A stretch of DNA of 53,044 bases. Source: an uncultured Odoribacter sp. GTDB lineage: Bacteria; Bacteroidota; Bacteroidia; Bacteroidales; Marinifilaceae. The stretch is taken from contig CALUKE010000018.1 of NCBI GenBank assembly GCA_944321165.1, positions 1 to 53,044 of the forward strand. Reading direction: 5' to 3'. This document shows positions 7,791-17,238 of this stretch, in pieces. A program made the translations under genes and the position numbers. Positions within the stretch are counted from its first letter, which is position 1. Every line of letters begins with the position of its first letter. The notes under the pieces were generated by a model, which was not told the origin of the DNA, ran no database searches, and saw only the letters and a list, made by a program, of their open reading frames with translations.

Positions 7791-9121
7791 ATCTGTCCAC
7801 TGATCAACAACAAAGAAAGTTCCGATATTTTAGCCTGGTAAAGAGCCGATACTTTCCGATCGACCGCATCGATATAACTGCGTTGAAATTCCCGAAATTC
7901 GATTCCCGGCAAAGTTCCCAGCTTATATTTTTCCAGAGCGGCATCCAGATTATCAAAAGCAACCCGTTCACTTTCCTCCTCAAAACTGACTATCTGCAGA
8001 TTGTTCTCATAAGTATTATACAACTGTGCCAAATCAGCCTTTACCTGCAACTCCGCCTCCTGATAAGACAAATCGGCATTTTCCATATCCAATTGAGCAT
8101 TTTTGATTTTCCGCCGGTTTTCCAAACGATTGAACACATTCATACTCAATGAAAAGCCCCAATACGGCCCTTTCGAACGATTCAAAGAAGTGACTGCTTC
8201 AGGAGCTTTGGTCCTGCTGTAATTATAACCGGCATCAAAATCCAATTTCGGGAAAAGAGCCGCCCGAGCAATCCGCATATCCAACTCCGACACCTTCCGA
8301 TCCCGACGACCGATCTGCAAAGTCGTATTATACTGCAACATATCTGTCACCAAATTCTTGTATTGCAATGGTGCCCGCAACTGTATTGAATCGTTCACAT
8401 ACAAATGCTGCTGCAAATCGGTATTCATAATTGTATTCAGGGAGATATAGGCACTTTTCAACAATTCCTTCTCCTTCATGTAATTCGAACTGTCTGCATT
8501 CAAATCGAGTTTGGCTTGCTGGGCTTCCAAGCCGGACAGTACTCCCAACACATACTTGTCATGAGCCTCGACATAACGGGCTGTCGACAATTCCAACGAA
8601 TGTCGGGCAGCCTCCACCTTACTATGCTGACGCACCACATCATAATAGTAAGTACTCACTTCAACAATCAGATTTTCTACGGCTGCCTTGGTGTTCAGTT
8701 CCCCAATTGCCAGCATCTCCGCATAACGGGAATGAGTCATAAACATCTCCAAACCGTCAAACAGACACCAATTTAAGGAAATTCCCGCACTGACCGCATC
8801 CGAACGGACAGGATCTTCCGTACGGGTTTCCCCTCCGGAAATCACCTTACTGTCAGAGAAATCTTGCTTTTGAGTAGCATTAACCCCTACCGTAGGCAAA
8901 AAAGGTCCGTAATTCAAATCATTTTCAGCCTGTCGTTGCTGATTCCGAATGATTTTGATCGAATAATTCGATTCCAGTGCTTTGGCAATACAACTGTCCA
9001 AAGATATGATCTGCTGAGCCGATATTTCTGCGGGCAAGAAAAATGAAAACCAAAGGAGGCAACCGACAAGACTCCGCTTACCCAAATATTGATTTCTTCT
9101 CATTTTCATAACTTTACTCAT
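7781..9121 (-). CDS. TolC-family outer-membrane efflux factor
   Basis: This is the outer-membrane channel subunit of a tripartite efflux pump, 446 residues from the ATG at 9121. A basic start and hydrophobic stretch, ending near EISAQ, form a signal peptide. Two repeats of long helices and short strands follow, as expected for the family (SLDSCIAKALESNYSI early, and ARAALFPKLDFDAGYNYSR in the second half). The RND pump gene ends 12 bases upstream and the adaptor precedes that, so the three form one operon. An in-frame TTG at 9133 and ATGs at 9109 and 9103 are alternative starts; 9109 also gives a good signal peptide. Confidence 0.92.
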   Translation of the reverse strand: MSKVMKMRRNQYLGKRSLVGCLLWFSFFLPAEISAQQIISLDSCIAKALESNYSIKIIRNQQRQAENDLNYGPFLPTVGVNATQKQDFSDSKVISGGETRTEDPVRSDAVSAGISLNWCLFDGLEMFMTHSRYAEMLAIGELNTKAAVENLIVEVSTYYYDVVRQHSKVEAARHSLELSTARYVEAHDKYVLGVLSGLEAQQAKLDLNADSSNYMKEKELLKSAYISLNTIMNTDLQQHLYVNDSIQLRAPLQYKNLVTDMLQYNTTLQIGRRDRKVSELDMRIARAALFPKLDFDAGYNYSRTKAPEAVTSLNRSKGPYWGFSLSMNVFNRLENRRKIKNAQLDMENADLSYQEAELQVKADLAQLYNTYENNLQIVSFEEESERVAFDNLDAALEKYKLGTLPGIEFREFQRSYIDAVDRKVSALYQAKISELSLLLISGQILK

Positions 9122-9133
9122 TACACTTAGCAA

Positions 9134-12100
9134 CTACTCTTTATGTTCTTCTTCGATCACTTTCACAGTTTCCGACGATAAATAAGAATAAATAGCCGGA
9201 ATCACAAATAGAGACAGGAAAGTGGCACAAATCATTCCGCCAACCACAGCAATACCCATGGCAACACGGCTCTCCGCACCGGCTCCGGTAGCAATGGCCA
9301 TCGGTAAAATACCCAATACCGTTGACAAACTGGTCATCAGAATCGGACGGAAACGGGCCACAGCCGCATTCTTCACAGCCGTCATCATCGGTTCTCCCAT
9401 GGCTTTCCGTTGATTGGCAAATTCCACAATCAAAATACCGTTTTTAGATACCAGACCGATCAACATAATGATACCGATCTCACTGAATATGTTCATGGTC
9501 TGATCAAAATACCACAGAGACACCATCGCCCCGATCAAAGCCAGAGGTACTGTCAACATAATGATCAAGGGATCCCGGAAACTTTCAAACTGTGCCGCCA
9601 ATACCAAATAAATAAAGACCAGTGCCAATACGAAAGCAAATATCAAACTGGAGGAACTCTCCACAAAATCTTTCGAACTTCCGGAAAGGGTTGTCTTAAA
9701 ATTATCATCCAGGACCTCCGCGGCAATCCGATCCATTTCCTCCAGTCCTTCGGAGATAGTCTTCCGCTTGGCCAGTCCAGCCGACACGGTAGCCGCCACA
9801 AAACGGTCATAACGATACAACTGCGGAGGCATCGAACTTTCTGAAGTCGTCACCAGATTATCCAAAGCAATCAGTTCATCGTTGTTATTGCGAACATAGA
9901 TACTCTGCAAATCGGAGGGTTTATTGCGATGCTCCCGATCGATCTGACTCAAGATCTGATACTGTTTCCCATTCAGGATAAAATAGCCGACCCGTTGCTC
10001 ACTCATGGTCAACTGCAAAGTCTGGGCAATATTCTGCATGGACACCCCAAGAACGGCAGCCTTATCCCGGTCGATATTGATCGTCAGTTCCGGCTTGGTA
10101 AACTTAAGGTTCAGATCCGCCACAGAGAAAACCGGACTTTTATTTACTTCTTCCATAAAACGGGGCAACACCCGTTTCAGATCATCCAGATTCTTCGCCT
10201 GGATCACATACTCCACCGGCAATCCTCCCCGACGTCCTCCAAAAGTCTGCTGTTGCGAAACCATCGTCCGAGCCCCCGTGAAATTACGTACCTGAACGCC
10301 CAATTCATCCGCAATTTCCTGTTGGGTACGGCCCCGTTCTTCCGGATCCACCAACCACAAATTCAAATTAGAACGATTGGTATTTCCTCCCCCAATCATT
10401 TCAATAACTTTTTCCTGCTCCGGCACTACTTTTTCAATATAAGAACTTAATTCGTCGGCATAACGACTCATGTATTCAAAAGTCGCCCCTTCCGGCGCAG
10501 TCGAGGTAATTCGAATATTCGAACGGTCTTCCAAAGGAGCCATCTCCGACGGAATGGTCTTCCACGTCCACCAGATCACAATTCCGGCAGCAATCAGCAC
10601 CAGAGGGGCCAGCCACCGATATTTCATGAAGCCTTCCAGAGCCCTTCGATAATAATTCACCATCCCGTCAAAAAAAGGCTCCGTCTTGCGATAAAACCAG
10701 TTGTCCGTCACATTGCGGGTCAACAACTTGGTTGAAATCATCGGCGTAAAGGTCAGCGCGACAAAAGAAGAAATAATCACCGCTCCGGTAATGACCACAC
10801 TGAACTCCCGGAACAGACGACCGGTCGTTCCCTGCAAAAAGACAATGGGGAAAAATACCGCCACCAAAGCCACCGTCGTTGCAATCACCGCAAAGAAAAT
10901 CTCGTTCGAACCTTTGAAACCGGCCTCCAGAGGAGACATTCCCTGTTCGATCTTCGTATAAATATTCTCCATGACCACAATCGCATCGTCGACGACCAAA
11001 CCGATGGCCAGCACAATGGCCAGCAAAGTCAGAATATTAATAGAGAAACCGGCAAGATACATGATAAAAAAGGCGCCGACCAAAGACACCGGAATCGCCA
11101 ATACCGGAATCAGGGTGGTCCGCCAGTTTCGCAAAAACAAGAAAATAATCAACACCACCAGAATAAAGGCCTCAACAATCGTATCCTTCACTTCGTTAAT
11201 GGAATTTCGAATAAAAACCGTATTATCGAAAGCAATACCGGCTTCGACATCATCCGGCAGGTCTTTCTGCAAATCAATCATCACTTCATATGCCCGGTCA
11301 ACAATATCGATATAATTGGCTCCCGGCTGCGGTATGATGACACAGGCGACCATCGGAACGCCGTTTCGCTTCATGATCGAACGGGTATCCTCGGCATCCA
11401 CTTCTGCAATGCCGATATCCCGGAAACGAATTACCTTATCGCCATCCTCTTTGATAACCAAATTATTAAAATCTTCAATATCCATCAACCGTCCCAAAGT
11501 ACGAATCGTCAACTCGGTATTATCCCCTTCGATTCGTCCGGAAGGTAATTCGACATTTTCCTGGGTAACCGCATTCTGCACATCCATAGGAGTTACTCCG
11601 TAAGCGGCCAGCAAAGAGGGGTCCATCCGCAAACGTACCGAATAGCGTTTTTCCCCCCAGATAGAAACACTACTGACTCCGGATATAGTCTGTAAACGCT
11701 CTTTATAATACTGATCGGCATACATACTCAGATCGATGAGCGAACGCTGGTCACTCCGCAAAGAAACTCCGAAAATGGGTTGCGCATCAGCATCAGCCTT
11801 ACTCACCGTCGGAGGATCGACATCCTTCGGCAAACGCCGCTGTGCCCCCGACACCTTGTCCCGGACATCGTTGGCCGCTGTTTCCAAATCGACCTCCAAT
11901 TCGAATTCTACCGTAATATTGCTGCGTCCGTCCCGACTCTGACTCGTCAGCGAACGAATACCGGGGATACCATTGATCGCCGATTCCAGCGGTTCCGTGA
12001 TCTGTGTTTCAATCACATCGGCATTGGCTCCCGGAAAACTGGTTGACACAGAGATAATGGGAGGATCGACACTCGGATAATCCCGCACCCCCAGAAAAGC

Positions 12101-12187
12101 CAAACCGATCAAGCCGACCAGTATCAGAATAACATTCATCACCGTAGCGAATACCGGTCGTTTTATACAGGTTGATGATAAGCTCAT
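9134..12187 (-). CDS. RND efflux transporter, AcrB/MexB (HAE1) family
   Basis: This 1017-residue inner-membrane proton-driven pump belongs to the hydrophobe/amphiphile efflux family. The first membrane segment is at about 12-30, and two large periplasmic loops and twelve membrane segments follow. The transmembrane motif VLAIGLVVDDAIVVMENIY carries the paired Asp residues used for proton transfer. The repeated half has IGIIMLIGLVSKNGILIVEF. Length is normal for the family. It sits between the adaptor (31 bases upstream) and the TolC-like channel. Substrates cannot be read from sequence. No local regulator gene is present, so control is probably by a distant system or constitutive. Confidence 0.96.
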   Translation of the reverse strand: MSLSSTCIKRPVFATVMNVILILVGLIGLAFLGVRDYPSVDPPIISVSTSFPGANADVIETQITEPLESAINGIPGIRSLTSQSRDGRSNITVEFELEVDLETAANDVRDKVSGAQRRLPKDVDPPTVSKADADAQPIFGVSLRSDQRSLIDLSMYADQYYKERLQTISGVSSVSIWGEKRYSVRLRMDPSLLAAYGVTPMDVQNAVTQENVELPSGRIEGDNTELTIRTLGRLMDIEDFNNLVIKEDGDKVIRFRDIGIAEVDAEDTRSIMKRNGVPMVACVIIPQPGANYIDIVDRAYEVMIDLQKDLPDDVEAGIAFDNTVFIRNSINEVKDTIVEAFILVVLIIFLFLRNWRTTLIPVLAIPVSLVGAFFIMYLAGFSINILTLLAIVLAIGLVVDDAIVVMENIYTKIEQGMSPLEAGFKGSNEIFFAVIATTVALVAVFFPIVFLQGTTGRLFREFSVVITGAVIISSFVALTFTPMISTKLLTRNVTDNWFYRKTEPFFDGMVNYYRRALEGFMKYRWLAPLVLIAAGIVIWWTWKTIPSEMAPLEDRSNIRITSTAPEGATFEYMSRYADELSSYIEKVVPEQEKVIEMIGGGNTNRSNLNLWLVDPEERGRTQQEIADELGVQVRNFTGARTMVSQQQTFGGRRGGLPVEYVIQAKNLDDLKRVLPRFMEEVNKSPVFSVADLNLKFTKPELTINIDRDKAAVLGVSMQNIAQTLQLTMSEQRVGYFILNGKQYQILSQIDREHRNKPSDLQSIYVRNNNDELIALDNLVTTSESSMPPQLYRYDRFVAATVSAGLAKRKTISEGLEEMDRIAAEVLDDNFKTTLSGSSKDFVESSSSLIFAFVLALVFIYLVLAAQFESFRDPLIIMLTVPLALIGAMVSLWYFDQTMNIFSEIGIIMLIGLVSKNGILIVEFANQRKAMGEPMMTAVKNAAVARFRPILMTSLSTVLGILPMAIATGAGAESRVAMGIAVVGGMICATFLSLFVIPAIYSYLSSETVKVIEEEHKE

Positions 12188-12217
12188 TATTATAGTGTGT
12201 GAATTATTAAAAAGAAT

Positions 12218-13288
12218 TTACTTTTTTAAAGTCACAGAAACAGCCATGCCATCCCGCAACTGCATCAGTCCTCCGGTCAATACCGTATCCCCGACACTGA
12301 TACCGGAAGTAACCTCCACATTTTTTTCATCCCGACTTTCCGTCTCTACCGGAACACTCAATGCTTTGCCATTTCTGACAATCCACATCCTTTTCCCATC
12401 CATTTCCGGCACAACAGCTTCTGTCGGTACCGCCATAAACTGCGATCTTCCGCCAACCACCAGATTTCCTTTGGCAAACATACCCGGCATCAATTCCTGA
12501 TTTTTATTCTGGAAACGAGCTCTCAACAAAATCATCCGGTTTTTTACGTTAATAAAGGGATCAACAGCATATACTTTTGCCGAATACAGCTTGCTGTTTC
12601 CGGTAACATTGAAAAATACCTCCTGCCCTTTTAAACTGTTATCCGCATATCGTTCCGGAATACTGAACTCGAATTTTAACGTAGAATTATCGACAATACG
12701 GGCAATTTGCGTACTGGGCTGTACATAACTACCTTCACTCACATAGCGGAATCCCATCACTCCATCAAAAGGTGCCCGAATCTCTGTCCGGCTGATTTTC
12801 ACCTTCAACAATTCAATATCAGCCTCCAGCATATTATAATCGGTCTGCAACTGATCGAAAGCTTCCCGGCTGATCGATTCCCGCTGTAACAAAATCCGCT
12901 GACGTTCCAATTTCTCCGACAACAACTTCTTTTGAAATTCAGCTCGCGTCAACTGAGCCTGCAAATCGGCATCATCGACTTTCAACAACAATTGTCCCTT
13001 TTTCACCGCAGAACCTTCCTGAAAATAAATCTTTATCACCTTCCCGACAATTTCCGCTACCAAATCAACCTCTTCGTTGGCCAACAAAGAGCCATTCACC
13101 GGATATCCCGCAGCAACCACTGAATTCTCTGCAACAATACCGGTAACCGGCAGAGCCCCTTTGATCAGATTCCCGGAAGATGCATTTCCTGATTTTTCTT
13201 TCTCTCCTGTCACTTTCGGGATAATAATCCATGCTGCAATTGCCAACGGTATCCCGATCTGCAATGTTTTCTTTACATATTTATTCAT
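12218..13288 (-). CDS. RND periplasmic adaptor subunit (membrane fusion protein)
   Basis: This is the 356-residue HlyD/AcrA-type adaptor that links the RND pump to its outer-membrane channel. It has an N-terminal membrane anchor (about 8-25). The lipoyl/barrel-sandwich half-motifs are split by an alpha-helical hairpin (EGSAVKKGQLLLKVDDADLQ before, TEIRAPFDGVMGFRYVSEG after). A C-terminal beta-barrel and membrane-proximal domain ends in GLMQLRDGMAV. GGAGGG, a good ribosome-binding site, lies just before the ATG. It is the first gene of the pump operon. Confidence 0.94.
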   Translation of the reverse strand: MNKYVKKTLQIGIPLAIAAWIIIPKVTGEKEKSGNASSGNLIKGALPVTGIVAENSVVAAGYPVNGSLLANEEVDLVAEIVGKVIKIYFQEGSAVKKGQLLLKVDDADLQAQLTRAEFQKKLLSEKLERQRILLQRESISREAFDQLQTDYNMLEADIELLKVKISRTEIRAPFDGVMGFRYVSEGSYVQPSTQIARIVDNSTLKFEFSIPERYADNSLKGQEVFFNVTGNSKLYSAKVYAVDPFINVKNRMILLRARFQNKNQELMPGMFAKGNLVVGGRSQFMAVPTEAVVPEMDGKRMWIVRNGKALSVPVETESRDEKNVEVTSGISVGDTVLTGGLMQLRDGMAVSVTLKK

Positions 13289-13401
13289 AACCCTCCAATA
13301 AACGACTTAAAACTTTAGAATAAGATTTCAACTAAAATTAAACACCAATTGTTAGACAAATTAAAAATCCCTTCGTTTATCTTTATTTTGTTAACAAGAT
13401 G

Positions 13402-14343
13402 TTAAAGCCATCTTTTTTTCCGAAACCCCCAATAAGTCAAAATAGAAAATCCCACAGAAATAATCGCAATCACTGACAAACCGTAACGACTCTCCTCCAA
13501 GCCATTATGTACATTCATGCCATACAAGCTCGCAATCAAAGTCGGAATCATCAAAATCAGGGAAATCGCTGTCATACGCTTCATTATCACGTTCAGATTA
13601 TTGGAAATAACCGACGCAAAAGCATCCATCGTTCCACTCAATATGTCGCTGTAAATACGAGCAGTATCTTGTGCCTGACGCAGCTCAATCTCCACATCTT
13701 CCACCAAATCCGGATCAAAGAACTCTCGCTGACTTCTTAAATTTTTTAATTTTATCAACAAGTTGTCATTCCCTCTCATGGAGGTAATAAAAAAGACCAG
13801 CGATTTCTCAATTTTCAACAACCGCTGCAGCTCCGCATTCTGAATTGATTTCTCCAACTCCCGTTCAACCGCCCGACTCTGATTGTTGATCTGTTTTAAA
13901 TATTTCAGATACCATACAGAGGAAGAAAGAAAGAGTCGGAACACCAAATCCCAATTTCCATTCACGGTCAACTTTTTACGCAACATATGAGTGATCAGAT
14001 CGGGCAACATGTCTGTCTTGTGATGACAAATGGTCACAAAATAATCCTCTTTCATAATAATCCCCAAGGGCACTGTAATATAAGGAATGTCATTTTCCGT
14101 ATCCCGATAGGGAATACGCAAAATCATCAATGTCCATCCTTCTTCCATCTCGATACGGGGACGCTCGTCCACATCTTGAATATCAGACAGGAAAGCATGA
14201 GGAATACCTAAATCATGGGTGAGGTAAAGAGTATCTTCGGCAGTCGGCAATTCAACATTGATCCAATAATTTTTTTGCCATACCTTTTTCTCTGCAAAAT
14301 TATCCTTGCAACACAAAAATTTTCTCATATACAAATCCTCCAT
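13402..14343 (-). CDS. CorA-family divalent metal transporter
   Basis: This 313-residue inner-membrane channel is for Mg2+ or related cations. A cytoplasmic alpha/beta and long-helix domain covers about 1-250. Two C-terminal membrane helices follow, and the family signature YGMN stands at the end of the first (SLYGMNVHNGLEE). The tail is basic (FRKKRWL). The gene stands alone between the pump operon and the EEP gene on the same strand. Its leader carries a strong hairpin ending 8 bases before the ATG, which could control translation. A -7 box lies about 95 bases upstream. Confidence 0.92.
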   Translation of the reverse strand: MEDLYMRKFLCCKDNFAEKKVWQKNYWINVELPTAEDTLYLTHDLGIPHAFLSDIQDVDERPRIEMEEGWTLMILRIPYRDTENDIPYITVPLGIIMKEDYFVTICHHKTDMLPDLITHMLRKKLTVNGNWDLVFRLFLSSSVWYLKYLKQINNQSRAVERELEKSIQNAELQRLLKIEKSLVFFITSMRGNDNLLIKLKNLRSQREFFDPDLVEDVEIELRQAQDTARIYSDILSGTMDAFASVISNNLNVIMKRMTAISLILMIPTLIASLYGMNVHNGLEESRYGLSVIAIISVGFSILTYWGFRKKRWL

Positions 14344-14351
14344 TCTTTTAT

Positions 14352-14379
14352 GAACAAAGGCCAGAGAAAACCTTTGTTC
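14352..14379 (-). promoter_or_regulatory. Leader hairpin before the CorA-type gene
   Basis: In the minus-strand RNA, GAACAAAGG (14379-14371) and CCUUUGUUC (14360-14352) form a perfect 9-bp stem with a 10-base loop. Only 8 A-rich bases separate it from the start codon at 14343. It could mask ribosome binding. No U run follows, so it is not a terminator, and it is not a recognisable M-box. Confidence 0.5.
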
Positions 14380-14435
14380 GGATTAATACTTTTGATGATA
14401 ATCGTCCATATCTTTTGTTATGAATTTTGCGGGTG

Positions 14436-14443
14436 CAAAAATA
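14436..14443 (-). promoter_or_regulatory. -7 promoter box for the CorA-type gene
   Basis: On the minus strand 14443-14436 is TATTTTTG, matching TAnnTTTG. It predicts a leader of roughly 85-90 bases that includes the 14352-14379 hairpin. No good -33 box is seen. Confidence 0.4.
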
Positions 14444-14453
14444 AAAAAAGGAA

Positions 14454-15482
14454 CTACTTTTTCCCTATTTCAACAAAATTTTTTTTCAAATCGATGAATA
14501 TAGGCAAATGATCGCTGTATCCACCGATATACCGAAGTCCCCGATAGGTCGGACGAGGCTTGTATCCAAAATAGGTTTTATCCTCCTCTAATAAAAAAGA
14601 AGCAGAAAAAATCGTCATACGCCGGTCGGCCATCCATGGTGAGAGTCCATCCAACAAAGCCCCGGACAAAATCAGGTGATCGATCGTCTGCCATTTTCCC
14701 CGGTAGCGGTAAGTACCATACTCTTTTTTCAACAAATAGTAACCGGTATTATACAATTCTCCCGCTTTTCGTTTTCCATCCGGATCTTTCGTTTGCAATA
14801 CTTTCTGTGCCCGTGTATTGGCCTTTCCATTCAGATCCCCCATAATGACAATGGCAGCCCGGGGATTCGCAGCCAGCAAGGTATCCACTTTGCGCCGGAG
14901 TGTTCCTGCTGCCCGTTCCCGTTTCCATTCGCTTTGACGTTCACCACCAACCATGGAAGGGAAGTGACAGACAAAAAGATGCAATGTATCTTTCCCCAAC
15001 ACTCCCGCAGCATACAAAATATCCCGGGTACGAATCGTCGTATCTTCCGGAAACTGCAAACGTAAAAAATCGGTTTTCAACAATTGAAAATAATCCTTCC
15101 GGTACAACAGCGCGACATCAATACCGCGATAATCCGGAGAATCCTGATGAACAATACCATAATTTCCCTCCGCCAAACCTGTCTTAGTCGTCAAATCTTC
15201 CAATACCCAACGGTTTTCCACCTCTGCCAATCCGACCAAACAAGGCCAGGTCCCATTCCCTACACACTCAATGACTTCTGCAATTTTCAATATTTTATCC
15301 GTATACCTGGTTCGGTTCCAATGTTTTGTTCCCCAGGGAGTAAACTCCTCGTCAGCAGTCAACGGATCATCACTCGTATCGAACAGATTCTCGACATTAT
15401 AAAACATAATCCGACACGACTCCTGCGCTCCGGCCGAAACGAAGAAGCCGGAACAGATGAACCATAAAATCCAGAATCTCAT
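14454..15482 (-). CDS. Secreted endonuclease/exonuclease/phosphatase-family protein
   Basis: This 342-residue protein has a cleavable signal peptide (about 1-19, ending SAGAQ) and one EEP domain. The motifs are NVENLF near the start, LAEVEN (catalytic Glu), VIMGDLNGKA (Asp and Asn) and SDHLPIFID (Asp-His). The family uses a metal ion to cleave phosphodiesters of nucleic acids, phospholipids or inositol phosphates, so the substrate is open. Export suggests a periplasmic or surface scavenging role. It lies 30 bases after the AhpD-like gene and is probably the last gene of that unit. Confidence 0.9.
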   Translation of the reverse strand: MRFWILWFICSGFFVSAGAQESCRIMFYNVENLFDTSDDPLTADEEFTPWGTKHWNRTRYTDKILKIAEVIECVGNGTWPCLVGLAEVENRWVLEDLTTKTGLAEGNYGIVHQDSPDYRGIDVALLYRKDYFQLLKTDFLRLQFPEDTTIRTRDILYAAGVLGKDTLHLFVCHFPSMVGGERQSEWKRERAAGTLRRKVDTLLAANPRAAIVIMGDLNGKANTRAQKVLQTKDPDGKRKAGELYNTGYYLLKKEYGTYRYRGKWQTIDHLILSGALLDGLSPWMADRRMTIFSASFLLEEDKTYFGYKPRPTYRGLRYIGGYSDHLPIFIDLKKNFVEIGKK

Positions 15483-15512
15483 ATCTGAAAAATTGATTTC
15501 CGATCCGTTCTA

Positions 15513-15881
15513 TCAGTCGTTTTTCTCCGCAGTGACAGTCGAAACCTGCAATAATTCCCAATATTCGACAGCCCGCCGCAAATGAGGAATAACAATGGTT
15601 CCTCCCACAACATTGGCAACAGCAAACACCTCAAAAATCTCAGGGGTTGTTACCCCCTGCTCATAACATTTTTCCAAGTGATACTTGATACAATCGTCAC
15701 ACCGCAATACCATCGAGGTTGCGAGTCCCAACATTTCCTTTACCTTAGACGACAAAGCCCCTTCCCGATAGGTGTTGGTATCAATGTTGTATATCCGTTT
15801 GATGACTTTGTTATCGGCAGCCAGAATTTTTTCATTCATCTTCTCCCGATACTCCCGAAACTCTTGCAATAAATCTCCCAT
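15513..15881 (-). CDS. Carboxymuconolactone decarboxylase/AhpD-like protein
   Basis: This is a small helical protein of 122 residues with the AhpD-type redox motif CDDCIKYH (Cys61, Cys64, His68). Such proteins act as alkylhydroperoxidases or thiol oxidoreductases; true decarboxylase activity is unlikely with this motif. Its ATG shares one base with the rseP stop (TAATG at 15883-15879), so it is translationally coupled to the site-2 protease. The physiological partner is not evident. Confidence 0.88.
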   Translation of the reverse strand: MGDLLQEFREYREKMNEKILAADNKVIKRIYNIDTNTYREGALSSKVKEMLGLATSMVLRCDDCIKYHLEKCYEQGVTTPEIFEVFAVANVVGGTIVIPHLRRAVEYWELLQVSTVTAEKND

Positions 15882-17227
15882 TACCCGAAAAATTTAATAA
15901 TATCATTTACATTGGCCAGAATAAACAGGCCGAAAATAAATACCATACCCGCAATCTGGGCATATTCCATAAACTTTTCTCCCGGCTTGCGACGAGTCAC
16001 CACTTCATACAACAGGAAAAGCACATGCCCTCCATCCAAAGCCGGAATAGGCAAAATATTCACGACTGCCAACATAATGGAAATCAGCGCAGTCAAATCC
16101 CAAAAAGAATGCCAATTCCAATAACCCGGGAAAATATTCGCAATGGAAGCCATTCCCCCTACCGATTTATAAGCAGTATCTCCTTGAGAGAACAACAGCT
16201 TCAATTGCTTCACATAAGCACCCAGCTGTCCGACTCCCATCCGAATACCGGCAGGTATCGCCTCAAAAAAAGAATATTTCTGTGTAGCCAACTCATAAAT
16301 ATTTGTAGGCAACAAGGGATAAAATCCGAATTTTCCATCTTCACCCAATAAAAAAGAATAAGAAAGAGTATCTGTCCCCCGCAACACAACAGCTTCGACC
16401 CGTTTTCCCTTATTCGCAGCCGACAGATCCGAAAATTGGTCATAATAACTGAAAGTTTGTCCATTGACCGACAAAATCTTATCCCCCTTACGCATACCGG
16501 CATCGTATGCCACCGAAGATTCCCCGAAATCCATAATATCGATCCCGTTCACCGGTATACGGGGCGTCAAGAGAGGATTTAACTTAAAACTTTTGGAAGA
16601 CAATTCCAACAAAGTTGTTATAAAATCTTCCGGAATATTCAAACTGAGTTGTTCTCCATTTCGAAGAACCTGGATCGTTTGGGTATGATTCAACAGAATC
16701 TCCGGCAAGATATCACTGAAACGCTCGATCTCTTTCCCATCCAAAGCCACAATCACATCTCCGTTCTGCATGCCGATATTTTTAAACACGGTATCGCAAA
16801 CAACGCCATGCGTTACATTTTTTGCCGGTAAATAGGTTTCTCCCCAAGTATAGAGAATCCCGATATAAATAGCAAAAGCCAGCAACACATTGACCAACAC
16901 GCCTCCCAGCATAATCAACAAACGTTGCCAAGCAGGTTTCGCCCGGAATTCCCAGGGCTGAGCCGGCTGCTTCATTTGTTCAGTATCCATCGACTCATCA
17001 ATCATTCCGGCTATTTTCACATATCCCCCCAGCGGCAACCATCCAATACCATATTCAGTCTCCCCCTTTTTAAACTTAAACAATGAAAACCAGGGATTGA
17101 AAAACATATAAAATTTTTCTACCCGGGTTTTGAACAACTTGGCAAACAGAAAATGGCCAAATTCATGAAACAAAACCAAGATAGAAAGACTCAAAACAAA
17201 CTGTACTATTTTTATAAATATATCCAT
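15881..17227 (-). CDS. rseP: RIP metalloprotease RseP (site-2 protease)
   Basis: This 448-residue inner-membrane zinc protease cuts substrates within the membrane, classically anti-sigma factors. The zinc motif HEFGH is at residues 21-25 in the first membrane helix. PDZ regions occupy about 135-310 (MQNGDVIVALDGKEI and MRKGDKILSVNGQTF). The third zinc ligand motif is LPIPALDGGHVLF near 395. Three more membrane helices are visible. Given the FecR/ECF pairs in this genome, anti-sigma cleavage is a reasonable but unproven role. It begins 11 bases after dxr. Confidence 0.95.
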   Translation of the reverse strand: MDIFIKIVQFVLSLSILVLFHEFGHFLFAKLFKTRVEKFYMFFNPWFSLFKFKKGETEYGIGWLPLGGYVKIAGMIDESMDTEQMKQPAQPWEFRAKPAWQRLLIMLGGVLVNVLLAFAIYIGILYTWGETYLPAKNVTHGVVCDTVFKNIGMQNGDVIVALDGKEIERFSDILPEILLNHTQTIQVLRNGEQLSLNIPEDFITTLLELSSKSFKLNPLLTPRIPVNGIDIMDFGESSVAYDAGMRKGDKILSVNGQTFSYYDQFSDLSAANKGKRVEAVVLRGTDTLSYSFLLGEDGKFGFYPLLPTNIYELATQKYSFFEAIPAGIRMGVGQLGAYVKQLKLLFSQGDTAYKSVGGMASIANIFPGYWNWHSFWDLTALISIMLAVVNILPIPALDGGHVLFLLYEVVTRRKPGEKFMEYAQIAGMVFIFGLFILANVNDIIKFFG

Positions 17228-17238
17228 ATAAGATGAAA

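Noticed and set aside
14341..14453. M-box or other known riboswitch before the CorA-type gene
   Set aside because: The leader is under 100 bases and shows one simple hairpin, without the conserved multi-helix layout of known Mg2+ riboswitches.
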